Of a stretch of 64,000 nucleotides of DNA, positions 17,593-25,421 are shown in pieces. This DNA comes from Streptomyces sp. RFCAC02 (GTDB taxonomy: Bacteria; Actinomycetota; Actinomycetes; Streptomycetales; Streptomycetaceae). Position 1 is the first letter of the stretch; each line of letters opens with the position of its first letter. The notes beneath the pieces were generated by a model, which made no database searches, had not been told where the DNA came from, and saw only the letters and a list, made by a program, of their open reading frames with translations. A program made the translations under genes and the position numbers. The stretch is taken from assembly GCF_004193175.1 (NCBI RefSeq), contig NZ_SAUH01000001.1, positions 4,249,501 through 4,313,500 of the forward strand, written 5' to 3'.

Positions 17593-18036
17593 TCACCGCC
17601 TGCCGTCCCCCGAGTCGTCCGCCGGACGGGCCGTCAGCAGGGCGTACAGGACCTCGTCCGCGTCGATGCGGTCCGACTCCTCGCCCGGCGGGACGGCCCG
17701 CAGCGTGCGCTCCAGCCACTCCGCCACCTCAGGCGCGGACGCCCGCAGCAGCGCGTCCCCGTCCGGCGACCGCAGTGCGAGGAACAGCGACCGCCGGTGC
17801 TGCGGCCCGCTCGGCCACACCCGGACGTCGCCCTCGCCGCACGCCCGCTCCACGCCCTCCACGAGCAGATCGCGCCCGAACGTCCAGTGGACCGGGATGT
17901 CCGACCCGATGTGGAACGTCATGTGCACCGCGTACGGGTCGTCCGCCCGGTACACGAGCCTCGCGGGCACGGGGACGCTGCGCTCCGGCGAGAGCACCAG
18001 CTCGACCTCGAGCTCCCGCGCGATGATGGTGACCAC
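17593..18036 (-). CDS. ssgG: SsgA-like sporulation/cell division protein, probably SsgG
   Basis: A 147-residue SALP: VPARLVYRADDPYAVHMTFH (residues 24-43), WTFGRDLLVEGV and GDVRVWP are the family's signature. SALPs are restricted to morphologically complex actinomycetes and guide septum-site selection and peptidoglycan remodelling in sporogenic hyphae. The name SsgG is inferred from the order of surrounding genes, which matches the S. coelicolor chromosome around SCO2924 as I remember it, not from an alignment. Start GTG 18036 follows AGGGAG by six bases, better than the upstream in-frame ATG at 18087. Confidence 0.85.
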   Translation of the reverse strand: MVTIIARELEVELVLSPERSVPVPARLVYRADDPYAVHMTFHIGSDIPVHWTFGRDLLVEGVERACGEGDVRVWPSGPQHRRSLFLALRSPDGDALLRASAPEVAEWLERTLRAVPPGEESDRIDADEVLYALLTARPADDSGDGRR

Positions 18037-18240
18037 GATGTGCTCCCTCTCTCCTGTGCTTCCGTACGGCCGCCCGGCGGCCCGCACGGGGATACAGAGG
18101 GGACGGCCCGAGGTTCATTACGCGGCTTCCCGGGATCCGCCGACCCATCCGCCCTTCCGGGCCGGCCCGCTCCCGCCCCTCCGGCGCGCCGGACCGTAAT
18201 CCGCTGGACCGGCCGCGGCGGCCGACGGAGAGTGGACCGC

Positions 18241-19368
18241 ATGCCCTCCTCCCTCCCGCCCCCGGTGCGCGCCCCGTTCCTGCCCGGTCTCGAACTGTCC
18301 CGGATCCTGTACGAGGAGGCCGTCGGTCCGCTGCTGGAGGAGGCACACCCCGGCCTGCCGTACGCCGCCGCCCGCGTCGGCACGGGCTCGGAGGTCCTCG
18401 GGTTCGACTCGCCGCGCTCGGCCGACCACGAGTGGGGGCCGCGCCTCACGCTGTTCCTCACCGCGCGGGACGCCGCCCGCCACGGCGAGGCCCTGCGCAC
18501 CCTGTTCGCCGAGCGCCTCCCGAAACAGATCCGCGGCTGGCCCACCCACTTCGCGGCGAGCGCCGACCCCCTCGACCCGGTCGGCAGGATGGCGCCGACG
18601 GACGGCCCGGTCGACCACCGCGTCGCCGTCACGGACGTCGGCACCTGGCTCGCCGTACGCCTCGGGCTGCGGGGCGCCGGGCCGACCGTCGAGGACTGGC
18701 TCGCCATGCCGCAGCAGCGCCTCGCCGAGGCCACGTCCGGCGCCGTCCTGCACGACGGCACCGGCGAACTCACCGCGGCCAGGCGGCGGCTGGCCTGGTA
18801 CCCCGAGCAGGTATGGCGCTACCTCCTCGCCTGCCAGTGGCAGCGCGTGGCGCAGGAGGAGGCGTTCCCCGGGCGCTGCGCGGAAGCGGGCGACGACCTC
18901 GGCGCCGCGGTCGTCGCGGGGCGGCTCGTCCGCGACCTGATGCGCCTGTGCCTCCTGCTGGAGCGGCGTTACGCGCCCTACAGCAAGTGGCTCGGCAGCG
19001 CGTTCGCCCGGCTGCCGGTCGCGGGACGGCTCACGCCCGTCCTGCGCGGCGCGCTCGCCGCGACCGGTCCGGCCCTGCGGGAGCGGCACCTGTGCGAGGC
19101 GTACGGGATCGTCGCCGGCCTGCAGAACGACTCGGGGCTCGCGCCGCACCTCGACCCGTCGCCGCGCCCCTATCACCAGCGCCCCTATCTGGTCCTCGGG
19201 GCGCGGCGGTTCGCCGAGGCCCTGCGCGCCACCCTCACCGACCCCGGCCTGCGGGAGCGGCCGCTGACCGGAGCCGTCGACCAGTGGGCGGACAGCACCG
19301 ACTTCCTCGAACTGCCCGCCGGCGACCACCGTCCCCCGCGCGGAACCGGAGGCGCGCCGCACGCGTGA
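18241..19368 (+). CDS. DUF4037 protein, nucleotidyltransferase-like
   Basis: 375 residues. The N-terminal third has the pattern GTGSEVLGFDSPRSADHEWG (about 39-58), resembling the G-S...D region of nucleotidyltransferase-fold proteins; the C-terminal part (about 175-340) is helical, with RPYHQRPYLVLGARRFAEAL near the end. The function is unknown; relatives are annotated only as DUF4037. ATG 18241 is chosen; a GTG three codons earlier (18232) is possible. Divergent from ssgG over 204 bases. Confidence 0.8.
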   Translation: MPSSLPPPVRAPFLPGLELSRILYEEAVGPLLEEAHPGLPYAAARVGTGSEVLGFDSPRSADHEWGPRLTLFLTARDAARHGEALRTLFAERLPKQIRGWPTHFAASADPLDPVGRMAPTDGPVDHRVAVTDVGTWLAVRLGLRGAGPTVEDWLAMPQQRLAEATSGAVLHDGTGELTAARRRLAWYPEQVWRYLLACQWQRVAQEEAFPGRCAEAGDDLGAAVVAGRLVRDLMRLCLLLERRYAPYSKWLGSAFARLPVAGRLTPVLRGALAATGPALRERHLCEAYGIVAGLQNDSGLAPHLDPSPRPYHQRPYLVLGARRFAEALRATLTDPGLRERPLTGAVDQWADSTDFLELPAGDHRPPRGTGGAPHA

Positions 19369-19497
19369 TCACAGCCGGGGCGGGCTCCGCCGCCACCGTC
19401 CCCGTACGACGGGTAACCCGGTCGGCCCCCCGGCGACTAACATGCTTACCCGGCAGGGCGACAGACGACCGTACGGACGAGGAGATTCGGACCGCGT

Positions 19498-20979
19498 ATG
19501 AGCTCCCCACCCGCAGGGCAGGCCGGCGGCGGCCCGGGACCCAACTGGTATCCGGACCCGTCCATCCCCGGCTACATCCGGTACTGGAACGGCACGTCGT
19601 GGGTGCCGGGCAGCAGCCGGCCCGAGCCGCGCGCGGGGGAGCCGGTGCCCACGCCGCCCACCGGTTCGGCCCAGCCGGCCCCCGGTCCGGTCACGGACGC
19701 CCCGAAGCACGAGACGCAGCCGTTCTTCTTCGACGAGGACGAGGACCGGCCGTCCGGCGGGTCCGGCGCGCAGGAGCCGCGCATCCCGGGGCAGGCGTCG
19801 GGCAGCGCGCTGCCGGAGCTGCGCGGGCGCGGCGAGGTCACGCCGGCGGGCGGACAGGGCGCCGGCTGGGGCTCGGACGAGGACGTCAGCGCCTCGCCCT
19901 CGGCGTCCCGCGGGCCCGGCGCGGGTGATCCGCGCGGGCCGCTGGGCGGTTCGCCGGCGGGCGGTTCGCCCGTCGTCCCGGAGCCGCAGGCCACGCCCGA
20001 GCCCGCGCAGGAGCCGAAGACGGCCATGCTCCGCCGGCTCGACACCCCCGACCCGTCCTGGGAGCGCCAGGTCCACGACCTCGCGCGGCAGGCCCCCGGC
20101 ACCCCGCCGCAGGGCGCGCCCAACCCGCCCGCCCAGCAGCAGCCGCCCGTGGCGCAGCAGCACGCCGCTCCGCCGCAGCCGCCCGTCCAGGCCAGCCCGC
20201 CGCAGGGCGTTCCCGCGCAGACGCCGCCCGGTTACGGGTACCCGCATCCGGGCGCCCAGCAGCGGCCCACCCCGCCCGGCGGTTACGGCTACCCGCAGGC
20301 CGGCGCGCCCGCAGCCCCCGTCGGCGGCTACGGCTATCCGCACGCGGGCCAGGGCGTGCCGGGGCAGCAGGTCCCCGGCCAGGTCGGCCACGCGCAGTCG
20401 CCGTTCCTCCAGTCGCACGAGGGCGCGCCGCTCACGATGGCCCGCCGTCTGGTGGACCCGGGCCGCCCGTACCCGGCCGGGCTCGGCAGGCGTCTGACGG
20501 GCCGTGTGGTGGACGTGCTGCTGCCCCTCGCCGCCGCGGCGGGCGTGGCGTGGCCGCTGGCCGGCAGCGCGCGCGACCACATCCAGGAGCAGATCGACGC
20601 GGCCGAACGGGCCGGTGTCACGAAGCAGATCTGGCTCATCGACGGCACCACGGCGCTCTACGCGGGCATGGTCCTCGGCGTGTTCCTCGTCGTCGGCGTC
20701 CTGCTGGAGGCGTTGCCGACCGCGCTGTGGGGCACGACGCCGGGCAAGGGCGTCGCGGGCACCCGCGTCCTCGACATGGAGCGCCAGGAGAAGCCGACGT
20801 TCGGCAGGGCGCTGCTGCGCTGGCTCGTGTGGACCGCGACGTCCCTCACGGTGGTGCTGGCCCTCGTCAGCATGATCGTGGGCGCCAGGGACCGGCCGTG
20901 GCGCCAGGCGTGGCACGACAAGGCGGGCCGGACGTTCGTCGCGGGGCGGAAGAACCGTCCCTCCGAGTCGCCGGGCTGA
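19498..20979 (+). CDS. RDD-family membrane protein with DUF2510 and long proline-rich linker
   Basis: 493 residues in three parts. Residues 16-40 form a DUF2510 motif (NWYPDPSIPGYIRYWNGTSW). Residues 45-315 are low-complexity Pro/Gln/Gly, with three GGYGYP(H/Q)-type repeats around 243-285. Residues 320-480 form an RDD domain with three or so membrane helices (GLGRRLTGRVVDVLLPLA, later TTPGKGVAGTRVLD and WRQAWHDKAGRTFV). RDD proteins are integral membrane proteins of uncertain function, some implicated in cation transport. Followed by a second, shorter RDD gene. Confidence 0.85.
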   Translation: MSSPPAGQAGGGPGPNWYPDPSIPGYIRYWNGTSWVPGSSRPEPRAGEPVPTPPTGSAQPAPGPVTDAPKHETQPFFFDEDEDRPSGGSGAQEPRIPGQASGSALPELRGRGEVTPAGGQGAGWGSDEDVSASPSASRGPGAGDPRGPLGGSPAGGSPVVPEPQATPEPAQEPKTAMLRRLDTPDPSWERQVHDLARQAPGTPPQGAPNPPAQQQPPVAQQHAAPPQPPVQASPPQGVPAQTPPGYGYPHPGAQQRPTPPGGYGYPQAGAPAAPVGGYGYPHAGQGVPGQQVPGQVGHAQSPFLQSHEGAPLTMARRLVDPGRPYPAGLGRRLTGRVVDVLLPLAAAAGVAWPLAGSARDHIQEQIDAAERAGVTKQIWLIDGTTALYAGMVLGVFLVVGVLLEALPTALWGTTPGKGVAGTRVLDMERQEKPTFGRALLRWLVWTATSLTVVLALVSMIVGARDRPWRQAWHDKAGRTFVAGRKNRPSESPG

Positions 20980-21009
20980 CCCCGGGCGGCCCAGTGCCGT
21001 GACCCGATC

Positions 21010-21032
21010 GCCCGGCGCCGGATGCGCCGGGC
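21010..21032 (+). terminator. Hairpin between the two RDD genes
   Basis: GCCCGGCGC (21010-21018), loop CGGAT, GCGCCGGGC (21024-21032): a 9-bp perfect stem. It may limit read-through into the second RDD gene. Confidence 0.55.
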
Positions 21033-21056
21033 GCCGGGCCGGGGTGCACTGGGCCC

Positions 21057-21686
21057 ATGACGACCGATCAGACGCCGCCCGGCGGCGGGGACGACGACCC
21101 GCGCAGGGACCGTGCGTCCGGTGTGCCGCCGGGGGGCTCCCCCGGCGGGGAGCCCGACCTGCCCAAGGCCCCGCCGCCCGGTGACCCGTTCGCCGCCAAC
21201 TCGTACGGCGGCGCGCAGGGGGCCGTCGACCCGCTGGCCGGTATGCCGCCGCTGCCCTCGCGGTTGCGCCGCCTGGTCGCGCGCGTCATCGACGCGATCG
21301 TGGTGGGCGTGCCGGTGTCGCTGATCCTGTGGCCCCTGCGGGGCGACGCGTACTGGGACGAGAGCGCGGGGGGCAGCGGCTCGTGGACCCAACAGGCCAT
21401 CCTGCTGCTGGTCTACTTCATCTACGAGGGCCTGATGCTCAGCGCCCGCGGCCAGACGCTCGGCAAGATGGCGGTGCGCATCCGGGTGGCGATGCTGGAC
21501 GACGGCGCCGTGCCCCGTGGCAACGCCGCCTGGAACCGCGCGGCCGTCTACTCGCTGCCGCAGCTCGTGCCGTGCATCGGGTTCCTCTTCTGGCTGTTCA
21601 ACGTGCTGTTCTGCACGTGGGACCAGCCGTACCGGCAGTGTCTGCACGACAAGTCGGCGCGCACCGTGGTCGTCACCACGGTCTGA
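21057..21686 (+). CDS. RDD-family membrane protein
   Basis: 209 residues: a Pro/Gly-rich cytoplasmic N-terminus (about 1-60), then an RDD domain (65-205) beginning PLPSRLRRLVARVIDAIVVG, with four likely helices and the conserved RGQTLGKMAVRIRV loop and the late QCLHDKSARTVVV. A shorter paralogue of the preceding protein, without DUF2510. Function unknown. Start ATG 21057. Confidence 0.87.
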   Translation: MTTDQTPPGGGDDDPRRDRASGVPPGGSPGGEPDLPKAPPPGDPFAANSYGGAQGAVDPLAGMPPLPSRLRRLVARVIDAIVVGVPVSLILWPLRGDAYWDESAGGSGSWTQQAILLLVYFIYEGLMLSARGQTLGKMAVRIRVAMLDDGAVPRGNAAWNRAAVYSLPQLVPCIGFLFWLFNVLFCTWDQPYRQCLHDKSARTVVVTTV

Positions 21687-21841
21687 CGGTCCGTCGGAGG
21701 AATGCCCCGGGAGCACCGGGCCCACCATCCGCGTGCTTGGCGCCGTCGGCAGTGGCACCCCTACAAACGATCTTCCCGGACGCCCTGTCGCGCGGTGTCA
21801 TCACGCGATTGCGAAAGGTGCTCGATGGGTCATCGCCGCAG

Positions 21842-21885
21842 GTCAGAGTATGTTTTTCTGACTTCCCCTCGACGGACGGCCGTCC
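21842..21885 (+). promoter_or_regulatory. Two inverted repeats ahead of an uncharacterised gene
   Basis: GTCAGA-N9-TCTGAC (21842-21862) with an unusually AT-rich centre, then the perfect 12-bp palindrome GGACGGCCGTCC (21874-21885), which ends 20 bases before the ATG at 21906. They could be an operator or an mRNA structure. No promoter pair was clear. Confidence 0.35.
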
Positions 21886-21905
21886 ATGGCGGCATGATGT
21901 GTGGC

Positions 21906-22316
21906 ATGTCCGATGGAGGTTTCGTCCAGTTGCCGGACGGCAGCGTCGTGGTCGCGCTCGCGCTGCCGGACCCGGGGGCGCCCGGCCGCGCCGTCCGGGT
22001 GCTGGTCCATGCCGTGAACCGCCCGCGGGCGCTCACCCGCCTGCGGAACCACGGCCTGCGCGTCCTCACCCTCCGGGGCAACACCGCCCCGCCGACCCCC
22101 GACGAGATCTCCGCCGTCCTGTACCACCCGGACGGCGTCGTGTGGCGCCCGGCGGCCTGCGACGCCGCCGAGTGCTGGCGTCCGATGGCGCGCCTGGTCG
22201 GCCCGGCGCGGCGCCGGCGCCGCTCGTACCCGCACCGGCACGGCAGGGCGCTGCCGGTGCCGGGCGCGCCGGCCCCGGCGGCCGGCCGCTCCGCGCCGGG
22301 CGCGGTCAGCCGGTGA
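21906..22316 (+). CDS. Conserved hypothetical protein
   Basis: 136 residues, no family recognised. The core FVQLPDGSVVVALALPDPG through LRVLTLRGNTAPPTPDEISA looks like a small alpha/beta domain, followed by a CDAAECWRP segment and a basic Arg/His-rich tail (RRRRRSYPHRHGR) that might bind nucleic acid. ATG 21906 has no good ribosome-binding site. Its last 11 bases overlap the end of the convergent pncA gene. Confidence 0.6.
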   Translation: MSDGGFVQLPDGSVVVALALPDPGAPGRAVRVLVHAVNRPRALTRLRNHGLRVLTLRGNTAPPTPDEISAVLYHPDGVVWRPAACDAAECWRPMARLVGPARRRRRSYPHRHGRALPVPGAPAPAAGRSAPGAVSR

Positions 22317-22896
22317 CGACGGGCTCGCCCGTCAGCTCGACCCCGGCGGCGGCCAGCTCCGCCAGCGCGGTGTCCGTGGTCGCCCGGGCCACCCCGGCGG
22401 TCAGGCTCAGCAGGACGCGGGTCGTGAAGCCCTCGCGCGCCGCGTCGAGCGCGGTGGCCCGGACGCAGTGGTCGGTGGCGATGCCGACGATGTCGACGGT
22501 CGTCACGTTCCGTGCGCGGAGCCACTCGGCGAGGCCGGTCCCCGACTCGTCGGTGCCCTCGAAGCCGCTGTAGGCCGCCGAGTAGGCACCCTTGTCGAAG
22601 CAGGCCTCCACCGACCCGGCGGCGACGGCGGGGGCGAAGTTCGGATGGAAGCCGACCCCCTCGGTCCCGGCGACGCAGTGCCGCGGCCAGGTCCGGACGT
22701 AATCGGGTTCGTCGGAGAAGTGGTCACGTGGCGCTATGTGGTGGTCGCGGGTGGCCACCACATGGTCGTACGCGGGCGTGCCGGCACCGATGAGATCGGT
22801 GATCGCGGCGGCGACGTCGGCTCCTCCGGCGACCGCGAGGCTCCCGCCCTCGCAGAAGTCGTTCTGCACATCGACGACGATCAGGGCGCGGTGCAT
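22306..22896 (-). CDS. pncA: Nicotinamidase (isochorismatase-fold)
   Basis: Hydrolyses nicotinamide to nicotinate and ammonia in the NAD salvage pathway. 196 residues with the full active site: Asp in VDVQNDF (about 10), Lys in DKGAYSAAYSGF (about 100), Cys in ATDHCVRATA (about 145), and the metal-binding DHHIAPRDHF (about 51-60). It lies upstream of nothing else on its strand except the hypothetical gene's 3' overlap, and just downstream of pncB, which makes the product's next substrate. Confidence 0.95.
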   Translation of the reverse strand: MHRALIVVDVQNDFCEGGSLAVAGGADVAAAITDLIGAGTPAYDHVVATRDHHIAPRDHFSDEPDYVRTWPRHCVAGTEGVGFHPNFAPAVAAGSVEACFDKGAYSAAYSGFEGTDESGTGLAEWLRARNVTTVDIVGIATDHCVRATALDAAREGFTTRVLLSLTAGVARATTDTALAELAAAGVELTGEPVVTG

Positions 22897-22954
22897 GACG
22901 TGGACACCCCTTCGGTTTCTCGCGGAAGCGTGTGTGGCCCGAAGCCTACGGGTC

Positions 22955-22985
22955 CCGTCCCGCCCGCACTACGCGGGCGGGACGG
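22955..22985 (-). terminator. Terminator between pncB and pncA
   Basis: CCGTCCCGCCCGC (22955-22967), loop ACTAC, GCGGGCGGGACGG (22973-22985): a perfect 13-bp stem after pncB on the minus strand. It suggests that pncA is at least partly transcribed from its own promoter. Confidence 0.75.
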
Positions 22986-23011
22986 TGCGGACCCGCGGGC
23001 TCGCGGGGCGG

Positions 23012-24352
23012 TCAGGTCAGGTACTGGGTACCCAGGACGGGCTCGCCGCGGGAGAGCTGCGTCGCGGACAGCGGCAGGCCGGCGCGCGCCCGCTCGTGGC
23101 GGTCCCTGGCGGCGTCCAGGCGCTCCCTGGCGACCGCACGCCCCCCGCGCATCAGCGGCACGGTGAGCAGCCGCTCCGCGAGCTCGGGCGGCACCTCGCC
23201 GGTGCCCACGACCTCGGCCGTCGCGACCCCCGCGTCGTCCACGGGACGGGCGGCCCACTTCCTGCCGCCGACCGACAGCTTGCCGCCGAGCGACTTCTTC
23301 GCGACCGGCACGAGCGGCGCGTCGGGTCCCTCGCCGCCGGCGCGGGCCACCAGCTTGTAGACCATCGAGCAGGTCGGGTGCCCGCTGCCGGTGACGAGCT
23401 GGGTGCCGACGCCGTACGCGTCCACGGGCGCGGCGGCCAGCGAGGCGATGGCGTACTCGTCCAGGTCGCTCGTGACCACGATGCGGGTCTCGTGGGCGCC
23501 GAGGTCGTCGAGCTGGCGCCGCACCTGGTGGGCGACCATCAGCAGGTCCCCCGAGTCGATGCGGACGGCCCCGAGGCCGGGACCCGCCACCTCGACGGCC
23601 GTGCGGACGGCCTCCCGCACGTCGTAGGTGTCCACCAGCAGCGTGGTGCCGCGGCCGAGCGACTCGACCTGGGCCGTGAACGCCGCGCGCTCCGAGTCGT
23701 GCAGCAGGGTGAACGCGTGCGCGCTCGTGCCGACCGTCGGGATGCCGTAGCGGAAGCCGGCGGCCAGGTCGGAGGTGGTGGAGAAGCCGCCGACGTACGC
23801 GGCGCGCGACGCGGCGACCGCGGCCAGCTCGTGCATGCGGCGGGCGCCCATCTCGATGAGGGGGCGGCCGCCCGCAGCCACCGCCATGCGGGACGCCGCC
23901 GCGGCGACGGCGGAGTCGTAGTTGAGGATCGAGAGGATCACCGTCTCCAGCAGGACGCACTCGGCGAAGGTGCCCTCGACGCGCAGCAGCGGCGAGCCGG
24001 GGAAGTACACCTCGCCCTCGGGGTAGCCGTGGATGTCGCCGGTGAAGCGGTAGTCCGCGAGCCAGTCGACGGTGGGGCCGTCCACGATCTCCCGCTCGCG
24101 CAGGAAGTCGAGGATGCCGGGGTCGAAGCGGAAGTTCTCGACGGCGTCCAGCATGCGGCCGGTGCCGGCCACCACGCCGTAGCGGCGGCCCTCGGGGAGG
24201 CGGCGTGTGAAGACCTCGAAGACGGAGCGGCGGTGCGCCGTGCCGGCGCGCAGGGCGGCCTGGAGCATGGTCAGCTCGTACTGGTCGGTGAAGAGCGCGG
24301 TCGAGGGCACCGCCACCGGGAGGCCCGCGGCCGGGTCGTTCATGGCATCCAT
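23012..24352 (-). CDS. pncB: Nicotinate phosphoribosyltransferase
   Basis: Makes nicotinate mononucleotide from nicotinate and PRPP, using ATP: the committing step of NAD salvage. About 446 residues. The signature ALFTDQYELTMLQAALR lies near the N-terminus; VFEVFTRRLPEGRRYGV, RIDSGDLL and VTSDLDEYAI are the family's binding segments. Start ATG 24352; an ATG three codons later and a GTG five codons earlier are alternatives. It sits next to pncA on the same strand, an obvious functional pair. A palindrome lies between it and clpS. Confidence 0.94.
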   Translation of the reverse strand: MDAMNDPAAGLPVAVPSTALFTDQYELTMLQAALRAGTAHRRSVFEVFTRRLPEGRRYGVVAGTGRMLDAVENFRFDPGILDFLREREIVDGPTVDWLADYRFTGDIHGYPEGEVYFPGSPLLRVEGTFAECVLLETVILSILNYDSAVAAAASRMAVAAGGRPLIEMGARRMHELAAVAASRAAYVGGFSTTSDLAAGFRYGIPTVGTSAHAFTLLHDSERAAFTAQVESLGRGTTLLVDTYDVREAVRTAVEVAGPGLGAVRIDSGDLLMVAHQVRRQLDDLGAHETRIVVTSDLDEYAIASLAAAPVDAYGVGTQLVTGSGHPTCSMVYKLVARAGGEGPDAPLVPVAKKSLGGKLSVGGRKWAARPVDDAGVATAEVVGTGEVPPELAERLLTVPLMRGGRAVARERLDAARDRHERARAGLPLSATQLSRGEPVLGTQYLT

Positions 24353-24370
24353 GCGGCCAGCGTACACCCC

Positions 24371-24391
24371 ATCTCGTCAGATTGACGATAT
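24371..24391 (-). promoter_or_regulatory. Palindrome upstream of pncB, candidate NAD-pathway operator
   Basis: ATcTCGTCA-GAT-TGACGAtAT: arms of nine with one mismatch, 6-bp perfect core (24374-24379 and 24383-24388). It begins about 20 bases before the pncB start and lies far from clpS (about 78 bases), so a pncB operator is more likely. An NrtR-type Nudix repressor is one possible ligand; this is inference from the gene's role only. Confidence 0.45.
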
Positions 24392-24468
24392 TGGTTTCCC
24401 CGGTGGTCGCGCGGTGCCGCCGGCCGCTCGCTTGGCCCAGTGGGGGGCGGTAGTGGCAGCATGGAGGG

Positions 24469-24774
24469 GTGAGTGCTGCGATGCCCGTGGAAGCCGAGCG
24501 CACGGAGACCGAGGGGGCGCCGGTCGAGGTTCCGGCCCCCGAGGTGCCGTGGATCACGGTCGTGCACAACGACCCGGTGAATCTCATGAGCTATGTGACC
24601 TACGTCTTCCAGTCCTATTTCGGCTATCCGAAGGACAAGGCGAAGAAACTCATGCTCGATGTCCACCACAAGGGGCGCGCGGTCGTTTCGAAGGGCACGC
24701 GCGAGGAAATGGAGCGGGACGTGCAGGCGATGCACGGATACGGCCTCTGGGCGACGCTTCAGCGGGAGCGCTGA
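24469..24774 (+). CDS. clpS: ATP-dependent Clp protease adaptor ClpS
   Basis: A 101-residue adaptor that binds N-degron substrates and hands them to the Clp ATPase. Core from residue 27: PWITVVHNDPVNLMSYV, FGYPKDKAKKLMLDVHHKG, and the C-terminal MHGYGLWATLQ. GTG 24469 matches homologues that begin VS-; ATG 24481 is the alternative. GGAGG is present but very close to the GTG. Overlaps the DUF2017 gene (TGATG), so coupled. Confidence 0.95.
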   Translation: MSAAMPVEAERTETEGAPVEVPAPEVPWITVVHNDPVNLMSYVTYVFQSYFGYPKDKAKKLMLDVHHKGRAVVSKGTREEMERDVQAMHGYGLWATLQRER

Positions 24775-25385
24775 TGGTGGCCTTCTTCGAATCGGTCGAC
24801 GGCGGCGGCGCGGCGATCGCGCTGGACGAGGGGGAGATCTCCGTCCTCCGCAGCCTCGCCACGCAGATGCTCGAACTGATCGGACCCGGCGACGAGCCGG
24901 ACGACGGTGCCGACCCGCTGGCCGCGCTGTTCGCCGAGGGGCCGAGCGAGCCGCCCCGCGACCCGGCGCTGGCCCGGCTCTTCCCGGACGCGTACGGCGA
25001 CCCGGCGGGCGGCGGGGAGCCCGACGAGGAGAGCAGGCGTCGTTCGGCGGAGTTCCGCCGGTTCACCGAGAACGAGCTGCGGGCGCGCAAGCGCGGCGAC
25101 CTGCTGGCGATGATCTCCGGACTCGACGCCGCGGCGCGCGACGCCGGGCCGGACGACGGCGCCGGTGCGGCCGTGCTCACCCTGGAGCCGGACGACTCGC
25201 GCCGCTGGCTCGGCGCGCTGAACGACCTGCGGCTCACCCTCGCCGCGCGGCTCGGCATCGAGGACGAGTCCGACTCCGAGAAACTGTTCGAATTGTCCGC
25301 GGGGGACCCGAGGAAACCTCTGGTCATCGCCTATCACTGGCTGGGCCGCCTTCAGGACACCCTCATCGAAACGCTTCTCAATTGA
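24774..25385 (+). CDS. DUF2017 family protein
   Basis: 203 residues, an actinobacterial family that nearly always follows clpS. Acidic throughout, with the helical core RRSAEFRRFTENELRARK (about 85-102) and LTLEPDDSRRWLGALNDLR (about 138). The function is unknown; constant linkage and translational coupling with clpS (the start overlaps its stop by one base) suggest a part in Clp-dependent proteolysis, but that is only inference. Confidence 0.88.
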   Translation: MVAFFESVDGGGAAIALDEGEISVLRSLATQMLELIGPGDEPDDGADPLAALFAEGPSEPPRDPALARLFPDAYGDPAGGGEPDEESRRRSAEFRRFTENELRARKRGDLLAMISGLDAAARDAGPDDGAGAAVLTLEPDDSRRWLGALNDLRLTLAARLGIEDESDSEKLFELSAGDPRKPLVIAYHWLGRLQDTLIETLLN

Positions 25386-25421
25386 TCGGATAATCCCTTT
25401 CGGTCGGTACGCTCCCACGGT

